7,364 bases of DNA from Spirochaetia bacterium (GTDB lineage Bacteria > Spirochaetota > Spirochaetia > Treponematales > Breznakiellaceae): positions 1 to 7,364 of the forward strand of contig BNVA01000101.1 in NCBI GenBank assembly GCA_025997755.1, in the 5' to 3' direction. The notes below the pieces were generated by a model. The model was given only the letters and a program-made list of their open reading frames with translations, had not been told where the DNA came from and searched no databases. The position numbers and the translations under genes are program-made. Below, in pieces: positions 1 through 5,435 of the stretch (its first letter is position 1; the number at the start of each line of letters is the position of its first letter).

Positions 1-363
1 GCGGCATTGCTGCTTGCAATGTTCTTTTCGGCTGTGCTTGATCTTTCTGCTCAGGATGGTGGTTATCAGGGACCCAAACCCAGACCTGAAACCGCTAATC
101 TAGCCCTTATAACCGTTGGAGAGGCAAAAACTCTTAACAATAAGGCGTGGGTTCTTTTAAGAGGAAAAATTGAAAGTTCCCTGGGGCACGAAGACTATGT
201 GTTTACCGATGCTTCGGGCAGTATCACAATCGACATTGACGATGAAGACTGGCGAGGGCTTTTTGTGAACGAAAACGATGTGGTTGAAATTGTCGGAAAA
301 GTAAAAAAAGCTTCTTTTGGCAAAAACATTGAAATAGATGTAAGAACCATAAAGAAACTATAA
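1..363 (+). CDS. Exported BOF/YgiW-YdeI-type OB-fold protein (5' end outside window)
   Basis: The frame is open from the first base, so the start codon probably lies just upstream. The 120 codons present are close to the usual length of this family. The N-terminus is hydrophobic (LLLAMFFSAVLDLSA) with a likely signal peptidase site after LSA, before QDGGYQGP, so a periplasmic or exported protein is expected. The remainder resembles the bacterial OB-fold (BOF) family that includes YgiW and YdeI. The features that fit are a proline-rich linker, the segment ITVGEAKTLNNKAWVLLRGK, then EDYVFTDASGSITIDIDD, a W-R-G-L stretch and a closing VEIVGKVKK strand. Family members are linked to stress tolerance and are thought to bind ligands rather than catalyse. 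It ends in TAA, followed by a terminator at 430-468. It is in the opposite orientation to the accessory genes and probably belongs to the older host backbone. Confidence 0.8.
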   Translation, partial: AALLLAMFFSAVLDLSAQDGGYQGPKPRPETANLALITVGEAKTLNNKAWVLLRGKIESSLGHEDYVFTDASGSITIDIDDEDWRGLFVNENDVVEIVGKVKKASFGKNIEIDVRTIKKL

Positions 364-429
364 ACCGGCCCTTTTCAAGCTCTGTCACTTGATAAAGCAA
401 AGGCGCCTGAACCAAATTTTGAAAAACTT

Positions 430-468
430 GGGGACGGTTGGACGGCGAGCCGTTCTCCGTCCCCTTTT
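430..468. terminator. Hairpin terminator between convergent genes
   Basis: GGGGACGG (430-437) pairs with CCGTCCCC (457-464). Inside it, ACGGC (442-446) pairs with GCCGT (449-453), giving a two-tier stem. TTTT follows on the plus strand, and on the minus strand the stem is followed by AAGTTTTTC. It sits between the converging OB-fold and acetyltransferase genes, so it can serve both directions. The rest of 364-510 shows no other feature. Confidence 0.7.
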
Positions 469-510
469 ACGCAAGGTTTTTGGGGATAATTTTTACCTCA
501 TTATTTTTAT

Positions 511-1008
511 TTATGGTATGATTCGTTTTCCATAATACAAGTGTCCTACTTCTATATTATCAAATAATGCAATTTTTGGTAGATGCCCCCATTTTTTATA
601 TCCACATTTTTCTATTAATTTGATACTCTCTTCATTATTATCAATTATTATTGCAAATAATGTTTTAATATCTAATTTGCAACATTCTAATTCCATTTGT
701 TCAATTAATTTTTTTCCAATTCCTCTTCTTCTATAGTTCTTATCAATGAAATAACTAATTTCAACTGTTTGTTTTAATGCCATTCTTCCAGGCCTATATG
801 GACTAATATATATAAAACCGGCCACAACATCATCTATTTCTGCAATAAATACTGGATATTCTTTAACACTATGTTCTTTAAACCATTCTAATCTCTTGTC
901 TTTTGTCCATGGAGTTAAATCTGCAACTTTATATTTCTCAAAAACTGCCTGATTATATATATCATCTATACGATCAATATCTTTTATTTCCAGTTTCAGA
1001 ATATTCAT
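511..1008 (-). CDS. GNAT-family N-acetyltransferase, phosphinothricin-acetyltransferase-like
   Basis: This is a 165-residue GNAT acetyltransferase that transfers acetyl from acetyl-CoA to an amine substrate. The N-terminus (MNILKLEIKDIDRIDDIYNQAV) has the typical PAT pattern. Residues 69-86 read SPYRPGRMALKQTVEISY, which resembles the SPYRPR...VEVS signature of the phosphinothricin and related amino-acid acetyltransferases. The acetyl-CoA pyrophosphate loop is RRRGIG (93-98), and the late motif N-E-E-S-I-K-L-I-E-K-C-G-Y (124-136) is intact. A GTG six codons upstream (1026) is open, but the ATG at 1008 starts exactly where the family starts and was preferred. The gene is conspicuously AT-rich compared with its neighbours, which suggests horizontal acquisition. 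It lies 36 bases downstream of the 68-residue orphan and may be co-transcribed with it. The true substrate is unknown. Confidence 0.85.
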   Translation of the reverse strand: MNILKLEIKDIDRIDDIYNQAVFEKYKVADLTPWTKDKRLEWFKEHSVKEYPVFIAEIDDVVAGFIYISPYRPGRMALKQTVEISYFIDKNYRRRGIGKKLIEQMELECCKLDIKTLFAIIIDNNEESIKLIEKCGYKKWGHLPKIALFDNIEVGHLYYGKRIIP

Positions 1009-1044
1009 AAAATTTATACCATCCACTAAAAGTTTACGAAGCCG

Positions 1045-1251
1045 CTACTGCGGCGTTTTCATACGGGCTGCTAGGATGATCCCTAACAAATCTCCGTTGA
1101 TGTTTCCATACATTTTCTGAATCTCATATCCTATGCCGATCAAGAGTTCGCTTATTTTTTGAGTATGCTCATGCAATAACCCTAAGGCTTGTATTTCCCC
1201 TTCACTTGTCAAGTTGGAAAATTCTTCGCTATCCGCAGAAATACTTATCAT
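1045..1251 (-). CDS. Small acidic protein of unknown function, 68 aa
   Basis: I do not recognise this family. The start was placed at the ATG at 1251 because AAAGGAG lies five bases upstream. The in-frame GTG at 1257 overlaps that Shine-Dalgarno sequence and is unlikely to be used. The first third is acidic and Ser/Glu-rich (SADSEEFSNLTSEGE). The rest looks helical and amphipathic (IQALGLLHEHTQKISELL, then IGYEIQKMYGNINGDLLGI). No signal peptide or membrane segment is evident. It precedes the acetyltransferase on the same strand. Its start codon is only 29 bases from the divergent ATG at 1281, so any regulatory sequence is compact or overlaps the neighbouring ORF. The good ribosome-binding site supports it being a real gene. 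The function is unknown. Confidence 0.55.
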   Translation of the reverse strand: MISISADSEEFSNLTSEGEIQALGLLHEHTQKISELLIGIGYEIQKMYGNINGDLLGIILAARMKTPQ

Positions 1252-1265
1252 ACCCACTCCTTTAA

Positions 1266-1280
1266 ACCGATAAATTCGGT
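1266..1280. repeat. Palindrome ACCGA-TAAAT-TCGGT, copy 1
   Basis: This is a perfect inverted repeat of five-base arms around five bases, lying between the divergent starts at 1251 and 1281. A near copy at 1502-1516 matches it at 13 of 15 positions. It could be an operator for the short divergent region, or it could mark the edge of a rearranged segment. It takes up the space where a Shine-Dalgarno sequence for the 1281 ORF would be expected. Confidence 0.4.
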
Positions 1281-1562
1281 ATGCAAGATATAATTCAAGG
1301 CGTTACTACCGCCGTTGAACTCATCAAAAAACTTACAAACTTAAATGAAAAAATTAAGAATGCTGATTTACATAACCTCATCGCCGATCTAAACTTTGAA
1401 CTGGCGAAATCTAAAAACTCTATTTCAGAGCTCATTGCCGAAAACATAACCTTAAAAGAACAAATAAGATTGCTTTCCGAAAAACAGAATGAAGGAATAA
1501 TACCGAAAAATTCGGCAATACTATTTGTCGGTTTTCCATCTGCTCTATGCAAAACAGTTTGA
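1281..1562 (+). pseudogene. Truncated coiled-coil protein, 3' part replaced by antisense transposase sequence
   Basis: The first 70 or so residues look genuine: a helical, heptad-rich chain (VELIKKLTNLNEKIKNADLH, ELAKSKNSISELIAENITLKEQIRLLSEKQ). It resembles N-terminal coiled-coil segments of small phage or accessory proteins that usually continue into a Cys-rich C-terminus. That part is missing. From about 1500 onward the same DNA, read on the other strand, encodes a recognisable IS630-like transposase N-terminus, so the last 15-20 residues (ILFVGFPSALCKTV) are probably accidental read-through. No Shine-Dalgarno sequence precedes the ATG at 1281; a palindrome sits there instead. An in-frame TAA at 1263 rules out an upstream start. 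It is probably a decayed gene fragment. Confidence 0.45.
1502..1516. repeat. Palindrome CCGAA-AAA-TTCGG, copy 2
   Basis: This is a near copy of the 1266-1280 palindrome in the same orientation. It lies where the coiled-coil ORF and the transposase fragment meet, within the codons for A-E-F-F-G of the transposase. It may have provided microhomology for the rearrangement. Confidence 0.35.
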
Positions 1563-1663
1563 ATACGTACTGTAAATTTATGTTCTATCTTTCCTGCGGC
1601 AAGCATATTCTCCATTATTTTTTTGTCCCAGTCCTTTAGCTGGGGTAATACTTCTTTCTTCAT
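1502..1663 (-). pseudogene. IS630-like transposase, N-terminal fragment
   Basis: From the ATG at 1663 the minus strand reads as the N-terminus of an IS630-type transposase. It includes MLAAGKIEHKFTVRIQTVLH followed by RADGKPTNSIAEFFGI, the start of the helix-turn-helix that binds the element's ends. After roughly residue 54 the similarity stops: the codons continue as the antisense of the coiled-coil ORF to an end at 1295 and no longer look like a transposase. The second half of the HTH and the whole DDE catalytic domain are missing, so this remnant cannot transpose. The ribosome-binding site is weak (AAAAGAT). Assignment to IS630 rests on recognition of the N-terminal pattern and has moderate certainty. 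Confidence 0.6.
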
Positions 1664-1770
1664 ATCTTTTATTATATCAAATTTGTTTTACTGTGTCTGT
1701 ATTAGACAGAACATTAGATGAAACTGTAGATACACTACCTAAAGTTTAAAAATTATGTGTCAGTAAACAA

Positions 1771-1789
1771 CCACCGCCAAAGGCGGTGG
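1771..1789. repeat. IS200 right-end hairpin
   Basis: Eight-base stem CCACCGCC/GGCGGTGG with loop AAA, located beyond the 3' end of tnpA. It is the likely right-end recognition structure and has the same stem as the left-end hairpin at 2293-2312. Confidence 0.75.
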
Positions 1790-1798
1790 CTTTATGGG

Positions 1799-1815
1799 GG
1801 ACTCTAAAAGAGTCC
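1799..1815. terminator. Perfect hairpin over the tnpA stop codon
   Basis: GGACTCT (1799-1805) and AGAGTCC (1809-1815) form a seven-base perfect stem with a three-base AAA loop that includes part of the tnpA stop codon. There is no U-run directly after it on the minus strand. It may be a weak terminator, an mRNA-stabilising structure, or part of the right-end recognition region. Confidence 0.4.
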
Positions 1816-2247
1816 TTCTTTTAATTCGCGATCCTCTTCCAGCCGCTCATTTTCTTCCTGAAACTTTACGTATCTTCTAGTTTTTTCTTCGTCCAGACCT
1901 ACTGTGATTACACAATACCCGCGGCTCCAGAAATGATTACCCCGGTATGGTTTTTTCCGTAAGTATTTTACATTCGCTAAAACTGCTATTGCTGTCTTTC
2001 CCTTTATAATTCCCATAATTTCAGAAATCAATATTTTCGGTGGGATTATTGCTACAATATGAACATGTTCCGGCATTATTGTTAGTTCCAGTATTTCCAC
2101 ATTTTTCCACTCGCATATTGCTCTGATCTTTTTTTCTACGAATTCTTTTATCGCACCCTCTAATATTCGGTAACGATATTTTGAAGCCCACACCAAATGA
2201 TAACTACACTGATAAACCACATGGGCGGCCTTCTTACACTTCGCCAT
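1804..2247 (-). CDS. tnpA: IS200/IS605-family Y1 transposase TnpA
   Basis: This 147-residue HUH-type single-strand transposase is full length for the family and appears intact. The metal-binding HUH pair is H61-V62-H63 in MPEHVHIV. The catalytic tyrosine is Y126 in RRYVKFQE, with the usual Q130 four residues on. Other family signatures are present: YHLVWASKYR near the N-terminus, ILELTIMPEHVH, and FWSRGYCVITVG at 106-117. The enzyme cuts and rejoins one DNA strand at the hairpin-marked ends, working as a dimer. The ATG at 2247 is preceded by AAGGAG eight bases away. That Shine-Dalgarno sequence is itself inside a small hairpin (2248-2259), in keeping with the known translational restraint of IS200 transposases. 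With both hairpins intact the element may still be mobile. Confidence 0.93.
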   Translation of the reverse strand: MAKCKKAAHVVYQCSYHLVWASKYRYRILEGAIKEFVEKKIRAICEWKNVEILELTIMPEHVHIVAIIPPKILISEIMGIIKGKTAIAVLANVKYLRKKPYRGNHFWSRGYCVITVGLDEEKTRRYVKFQEENERLEEDRELKEGLF

Positions 2248-2259
2248 GGAGCTTTCTCC
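2248..2259 (-). promoter_or_regulatory. Hairpin sequestering the tnpA Shine-Dalgarno sequence
   Basis: On the mRNA strand GGAG-AAAG-CTCC directly precedes the ATG, so the ribosome-binding GGAG can pair with CTCC. IS200 family transposase mRNAs are known to be kept poorly translated by leader structures. This four-base stem fits that pattern, although it is short. Confidence 0.4.
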
Positions 2260-2292
2260 TTATAGCATTATGGCATAGCCTTTTGGACATGA

Positions 2293-2312
2293 CCACCGCC
2301 AAAGGGCGGTGG
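2293..2312. repeat. IS200 left-end hairpin
   Basis: Eight-base stem CCACCGCC/GGCGGTGG with loop AAAG, 46 bases upstream of the tnpA start. It is the likely left-end recognition structure and matches the right-end hairpin stem base for base. Confidence 0.75.
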
Positions 2313-2322
2313 CTTCTTGAGG

Positions 2323-2331
2323 ATTATAGCA
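2323..2331 (-). promoter_or_regulatory. Candidate extended -10 promoter reading into tnpA
   Basis: The minus strand reads TGCTATAAT, a perfect TATAAT with the extended TGn element. No good -35 is found at 16-18 bases; TTGGAA is only 14 bases upstream. Transcription would start near 2316, cover the left-end hairpin and enter tnpA. Because it sits at or just outside the element border, it may come from the flanking DNA. Confidence 0.35.
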
Positions 2332-2346
2332 AAGCGGCTTAATTCC

Positions 2347-2391
2347 AAAAGGGGGTCATAATCACGTTTCTAAAAATGGTGTCATTTTCAC
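2347..2391 (-). repeat. Two tandem imperfect repeats, likely relic of an IS end
   Basis: The 19 bases at 2347-2365 and 2373-2391 match at 15 positions with a 26-base period. On the minus strand they read GTGATTATGACCCCCTTTT and GTGAAAATGACACCATTTT. Repeated copies with a GTGAnnATGACnCC core resemble the ends of IS21-type elements. They are also close to the start of the IS at the right edge (GTGATAATGTCCCC at 7251). No transposase belonging to these repeats remains in 2317-2473, and nothing else is recognisable in that stretch. Confidence 0.4.
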
Positions 2392-2473
2392 TTTGGCTTT
2401 ACAGGAATTAGGTGTATCACATATTCAAAATGATGTGTAGTACGGTAGGCGCATCCATTTTTTCCCCTAATTA

Positions 2474-2965
2474 TTAATATTTGAGCCTGCACTCATCAAT
2501 TTCGGGAATATCAATTGTTGTAATGATATGGCACAACGCTTGCTTTTCGGAAATCCTTTCGATCTTAGCGTATCTCAATAGAATTTCCTTAATGTCGATA
2601 TTTCCGTTTAATTCTTTGTTCTTGAAAGCGTCTACAATGCTCTCTATTTCACTATCCGCGCATTCGAAAGAAATTTTTAGCCGCAAGCCGCTAATTGATA
2701 GTATTTCACCCACGCCGATTCTCTGAAACTCATGGGCGGTACTTTCTTCCGCCGAAGAGTGTATAATGCCATATTCTGCAACATAGTCTAATAAGCGTAC
2801 AATAAACACAATATCATAATCATTTATTTTATTTGCAGATAACAATGGCGTTACGTCACCCCCGATGATTCCTACAGAATTAACGACATCTTTTTTGAGT
2901 TGCATGATAACTTTTCCGCTATCAGCATTTTTTAGTATATACTTCCCAATATCAACTGTTTTCAT
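2474..2965 (-). CDS. 163-aa protein of unknown function, last gene of the NACHT operon
   Basis: I do not recognise this family. The frame is open from a TTG at 3022, but the ATG at 2965 is a better start: AGGA lies nine bases upstream and the overlap with the NACHT gene is then only 14 bases. The protein looks soluble and mixed alpha/beta. It contains a Gly-rich turn (VGIIGGDVTPLL, 31-42), a helical segment with acidic and serine residues (VAEYGIIHSSAEESTAHEFQ), a strand-like stretch ISGLRLKISFECAD (91-104), and a helical C-terminal half. No signal peptide, membrane helix or catalytic signature is evident. Its overlap with the NACHT gene implies coupled translation, so it probably works with the NACHT-FGE protein as a regulator, adaptor or immunity-like partner. 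That role is inferred only from position. Confidence 0.6.
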   Translation of the reverse strand: MKTVDIGKYILKNADSGKVIMQLKKDVVNSVGIIGGDVTPLLSANKINDYDIVFIVRLLDYVAEYGIIHSSAEESTAHEFQRIGVGEILSISGLRLKISFECADSEIESIVDAFKNKELNGNIDIKEILLRYAKIERISEKQALCHIITTIDIPEIDECRLKY

Positions 2966-5435
2966 CAAGACACATCCTAAACCCAACATCAAGATTTCTG
3001 CACCATGCTTTAGCTCGTCCAATATAGGCAGATGTTGCTCTTTCCGGCCCTTGAACCCACGAACCGCCTTTTACCACATATTGAACCTTCAGTGGGTTGT
3101 CGTTCGGGGAATATATCGTGCTTGTCCATTCAAAAATATTGCCATTGATATCGTATATCCCTTCGGCCGTTTTATTTTTTTCAATAATACCTACAGGCAA
3201 AATAGCTTTAATATCAGTTTTTAAAGTATTGCATATATTTTTATCAAAAATATTTCCCCAAACATAACTTTTGGCTTTACTTTTTGCAACGATTTCCCAC
3301 TCATCCTGTGTTAGTAGACGGTAGCATTGCCCTGTTTTTGCGCTTATCCATGTGCAATACGCATTCGCCTCAAAAATACTCACTCCAACAACTGGTTGAG
3401 ACGGGTTGTAATAATTAGGATCATCCCAAAGCAACGGCTTTTTATATTTCTCCTTCGAATACAACTCCCTCAACATACCGCGAACCTCATCATCTTCCAT
3501 TTTGAGAAACCACGCTAAGCAAGCGCATTGCTTTTTATCGACTAATGGGTTTAAACAAAAATCAACGAAAGTTTGTTCGCTGCTGAATCGTTTTCGTATA
3601 CCCATCCAGAATTCGAACATACTTTCGAATACGGATTCATAGTCAAACCAATTGCTATTCTCCGCTTCTTGCCAAAACTCTTTTTTTTCATACCCGCCAT
3701 CTCGGATAAACAACGCGAATTCGGCATTGGTTACTGGATACTTTGATATTTTAACTCGTCTTGATCCAGGAATGCTGATGGTTTGAGGTTGAATATATCC
3801 ATCCTTTTTATCAAATCTCAAATCACCTATTCGTCCCAAATAAAAACCGAGTTCCTTGAGCCTTGGTGTAGTGGCGTTCATGTCCTTAAACAACCCAATC
3901 AAATGCTGTGCAACTTTTTTTCTTAGATCAGAACCGTTATTAACCACACATTCGGCGGCGTATATTGGATATTCATTTTTAAGCAAGGTATCCACAAAAG
4001 CTATTCGATTATCGATGAAATTATACAGGTGAGGAAGAACCTGCATATTCATAGTTTCATCTTCAAATCGTATTATATCTCTAATACCATAACTTGATGG
4101 CAACTCAGAATAAATAAATAGCGCTGCGAAAAACTCTTGTAGAATCGGATGTGAAAACCTATATACACTCCTATCCTTTATAAGGATACCTTCTTCAATG
4201 GCAACATCAATGACAAACGATCGTTTCGTGTCATCTGCAAACAACTCATCAATATCGGTTTGCTTAAGAACGGTCGTATTTTTTTTCTGACAATGAAACG
4301 CGCAAACCGCAATTGCTGAAATAAAGTAACAATTATTATAATGAAAATCATAAATTTTAATATCTTTTATCATACGTAATTCTCTTTTACGCAACGCTTT
4401 GGGGCTTGCAGATTCTTTCTCGAATAGAGATTTTATATATAAAAGGATAACGTCCGTCTTGTTTTTTATTTCTGCTTCAGAATTCCTACAATCTATCAAT
4501 TTTCTGAGAAAGTAAGGAATTCCAATAAACGGTAGCTCACTGTTATTACGAAGTATTTTGTAAAGTTTCTCTCTATAGTTCTCGCTATTGACAAAAAGAG
4601 CAATGAATTTCTTCGATTTTTCTTCATCAAGAGGGTCAATATATATTCTAACACTTTTTCCAGAATCAAATACATCCAAATCGTCTATAAACCGACTGGA
4701 TAATACGAACCTTACATTTTCATGCTGCTCGTTGTATTCACGAATAAAGTGTGACCATTCTTGCATTTTATTTACAAAGTCTTTCTTGTCAAGATATTCC
4801 ATGTTGTTTATCGCATCGAGAATAATATAGATTCTGTTGGTATGGTTTTGAAATATTTGTTCAAAACCCAGCTTGGGATATTTATCCGTCAACTGGTGAA
4901 ATATCCACTCTTTTGGAAAATGAGTGCCGTGTCCGAAATAGTCCCCTTTTAACCAAATCGGAATAATATCCATGTTTCCGTCCAAAGAAAGTTTTACATA
5001 GTCAAAGAACAGCTTTGATAAAAACAAACTTTTACCAATACCGCCTTCACCAATCACAACAATGGGGTTTAAATCGTTGGGAATAATTTTACTTGGTCTG
5101 TCAAACTGATCATTGCGAGTTGTAATTTCCGAGTACCCTTCTTTAATGACTAATGCAGGGGTTATATATGGCTCATTGTGTCTTGTGAGCATGAGATAAT
5201 AATTATAGCAGAGATATGTTTTTGCATCGTCAACTTTTCCAGCACACAACGAATAGTTTTTCACATTTAGCGAGAGCTTGTCAGTCTTATACGCTTGGTA
5301 GAATCTGTCGCACTCGCCGCAATGTACAACCGTTTGTTCGGCGGTGTTATCTGCGGTTTTTCCACAGTTTATATTAAGTTGTCCTATTTGCGTAGTTGGT
5401 GAATTATTTCCCGTTCTCGCCGTCTGTTCCGCCAA
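2952..5435 (-). CDS. NACHT NTPase with C-terminal FGE-sulfatase-like domain and N-terminal QIG motif
   Basis: An 827-residue STAND-type protein. Residues 9-18 (GNNSPTTQIG) repeat the tail of the upstream membrane protein. A Cys-containing linker (C24, C39-x-x-C42, C64, C76) follows. The NACHT core has Walker A GEGGIGKS (129-136), a Walker B strand IYIILDA ending at D207-A208, a sensor-like SSR (246-248), and the winged-helix signature FSHPILQEFFAA (427-438). From about 547 there is an FGE-sulfatase-like domain with PVTNAEFALFI, PVVGVSIFEANAYCTWI, GNIFEW (765-770), KGGSW (789-793) and GFRM. The catalytic cysteine pair of true FGEs is absent, so it probably binds ligand. The TTG at 5435 is the only plausible start, because an in-frame TAA lies two codons upstream; GGGGGA sits at suitable distance. 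NACHT-FGE fusions are known in bacterial conflict systems. The trigger ligand is unknown. Confidence 0.9.
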   Translation of the reverse strand: MAEQTARTGNNSPTTQIGQLNINCGKTADNTAEQTVVHCGECDRFYQAYKTDKLSLNVKNYSLCAGKVDDAKTYLCYNYYLMLTRHNEPYITPALVIKEGYSEITTRNDQFDRPSKIIPNDLNPIVVIGEGGIGKSLFLSKLFFDYVKLSLDGNMDIIPIWLKGDYFGHGTHFPKEWIFHQLTDKYPKLGFEQIFQNHTNRIYIILDAINNMEYLDKKDFVNKMQEWSHFIREYNEQHENVRFVLSSRFIDDLDVFDSGKSVRIYIDPLDEEKSKKFIALFVNSENYREKLYKILRNNSELPFIGIPYFLRKLIDCRNSEAEIKNKTDVILLYIKSLFEKESASPKALRKRELRMIKDIKIYDFHYNNCYFISAIAVCAFHCQKKNTTVLKQTDIDELFADDTKRSFVIDVAIEEGILIKDRSVYRFSHPILQEFFAALFIYSELPSSYGIRDIIRFEDETMNMQVLPHLYNFIDNRIAFVDTLLKNEYPIYAAECVVNNGSDLRKKVAQHLIGLFKDMNATTPRLKELGFYLGRIGDLRFDKKDGYIQPQTISIPGSRRVKISKYPVTNAEFALFIRDGGYEKKEFWQEAENSNWFDYESVFESMFEFWMGIRKRFSSEQTFVDFCLNPLVDKKQCACLAWFLKMEDDEVRGMLRELYSKEKYKKPLLWDDPNYYNPSQPVVGVSIFEANAYCTWISAKTGQCYRLLTQDEWEIVAKSKAKSYVWGNIFDKNICNTLKTDIKAILPVGIIEKNKTAEGIYDINGNIFEWTSTIYSPNDNPLKVQYVVKGGSWVQGPERATSAYIGRAKAWCRNLDVGFRMCLDENS
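5382..5411 (-). repeat. Motif copy B: GNNSPTTQIG at the N-terminus of the NACHT protein
   Basis: These ten codons encode residues 9-18 of the NACHT protein and match copy A (5446-5475) at nine of ten residues. The DNA copies are 21/30 identical. Seven of the nine differences are silent third-position changes and the other two fall in the single changed codon. This points to selection on the peptide rather than a recent DNA duplication. Confidence 0.65.

Larger units (their letters stand above)
1769..2316 (-). mobile_element. IS200-like insertion sequence
   Basis: The element consists of one Y1 transposase gene between two subterminal hairpins of the same sequence: CCACCGCC-AAA-GGCGGTGG (1771-1789) and CCACCGCC-AAAG-GGCGGTGG (2293-2312). 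IS200/IS605 elements have no terminal inverted repeats. They use such hairpins as single-strand recognition sites for TnpA. On the coding strand the left hairpin is flanked by TCAAG and the right hairpin is followed by TTTAC, but I cannot fix the cleavage points, so the limits are approximate. No tnpB gene accompanies it, which makes it IS200-type. It sits between the IS630 fragment and the relic repeats at 2347-2391. Confidence 0.8.

Noticed and set aside
1295..1500. C-terminal part of the minus-strand ORF opposite the coiled-coil gene as real transposase
   Set aside because: After the first HTH helices the residues no longer resemble any transposase and are simply the antisense of the heptad-rich plus-strand sequence.
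1771..2312. CRISPR repeat pair
   Set aside because: The two CCACCGCC/GGCGGTGG hairpins are over 500 bases apart and flank a Y1 transposase, so they are IS200 ends rather than array repeats.
2966..3022. TTG at 3022 as start of the 163-aa gene
   Set aside because: It would give a 71-base overlap with the NACHT gene and has no good ribosome-binding site, while the ATG at 2965 has AGGA at a fitting distance.
2955..3075. Diversity-generating retroelement variable region at the 3' end of the FGE-like domain
   Set aside because: FGE-like domains are frequent DGR targets, but no reverse transcriptase, template repeat or accessory gene is in the window, and the terminal codons do not show the expected run of AAC/AAT-derived positions. 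It could be reopened if a template repeat lies outside the window.
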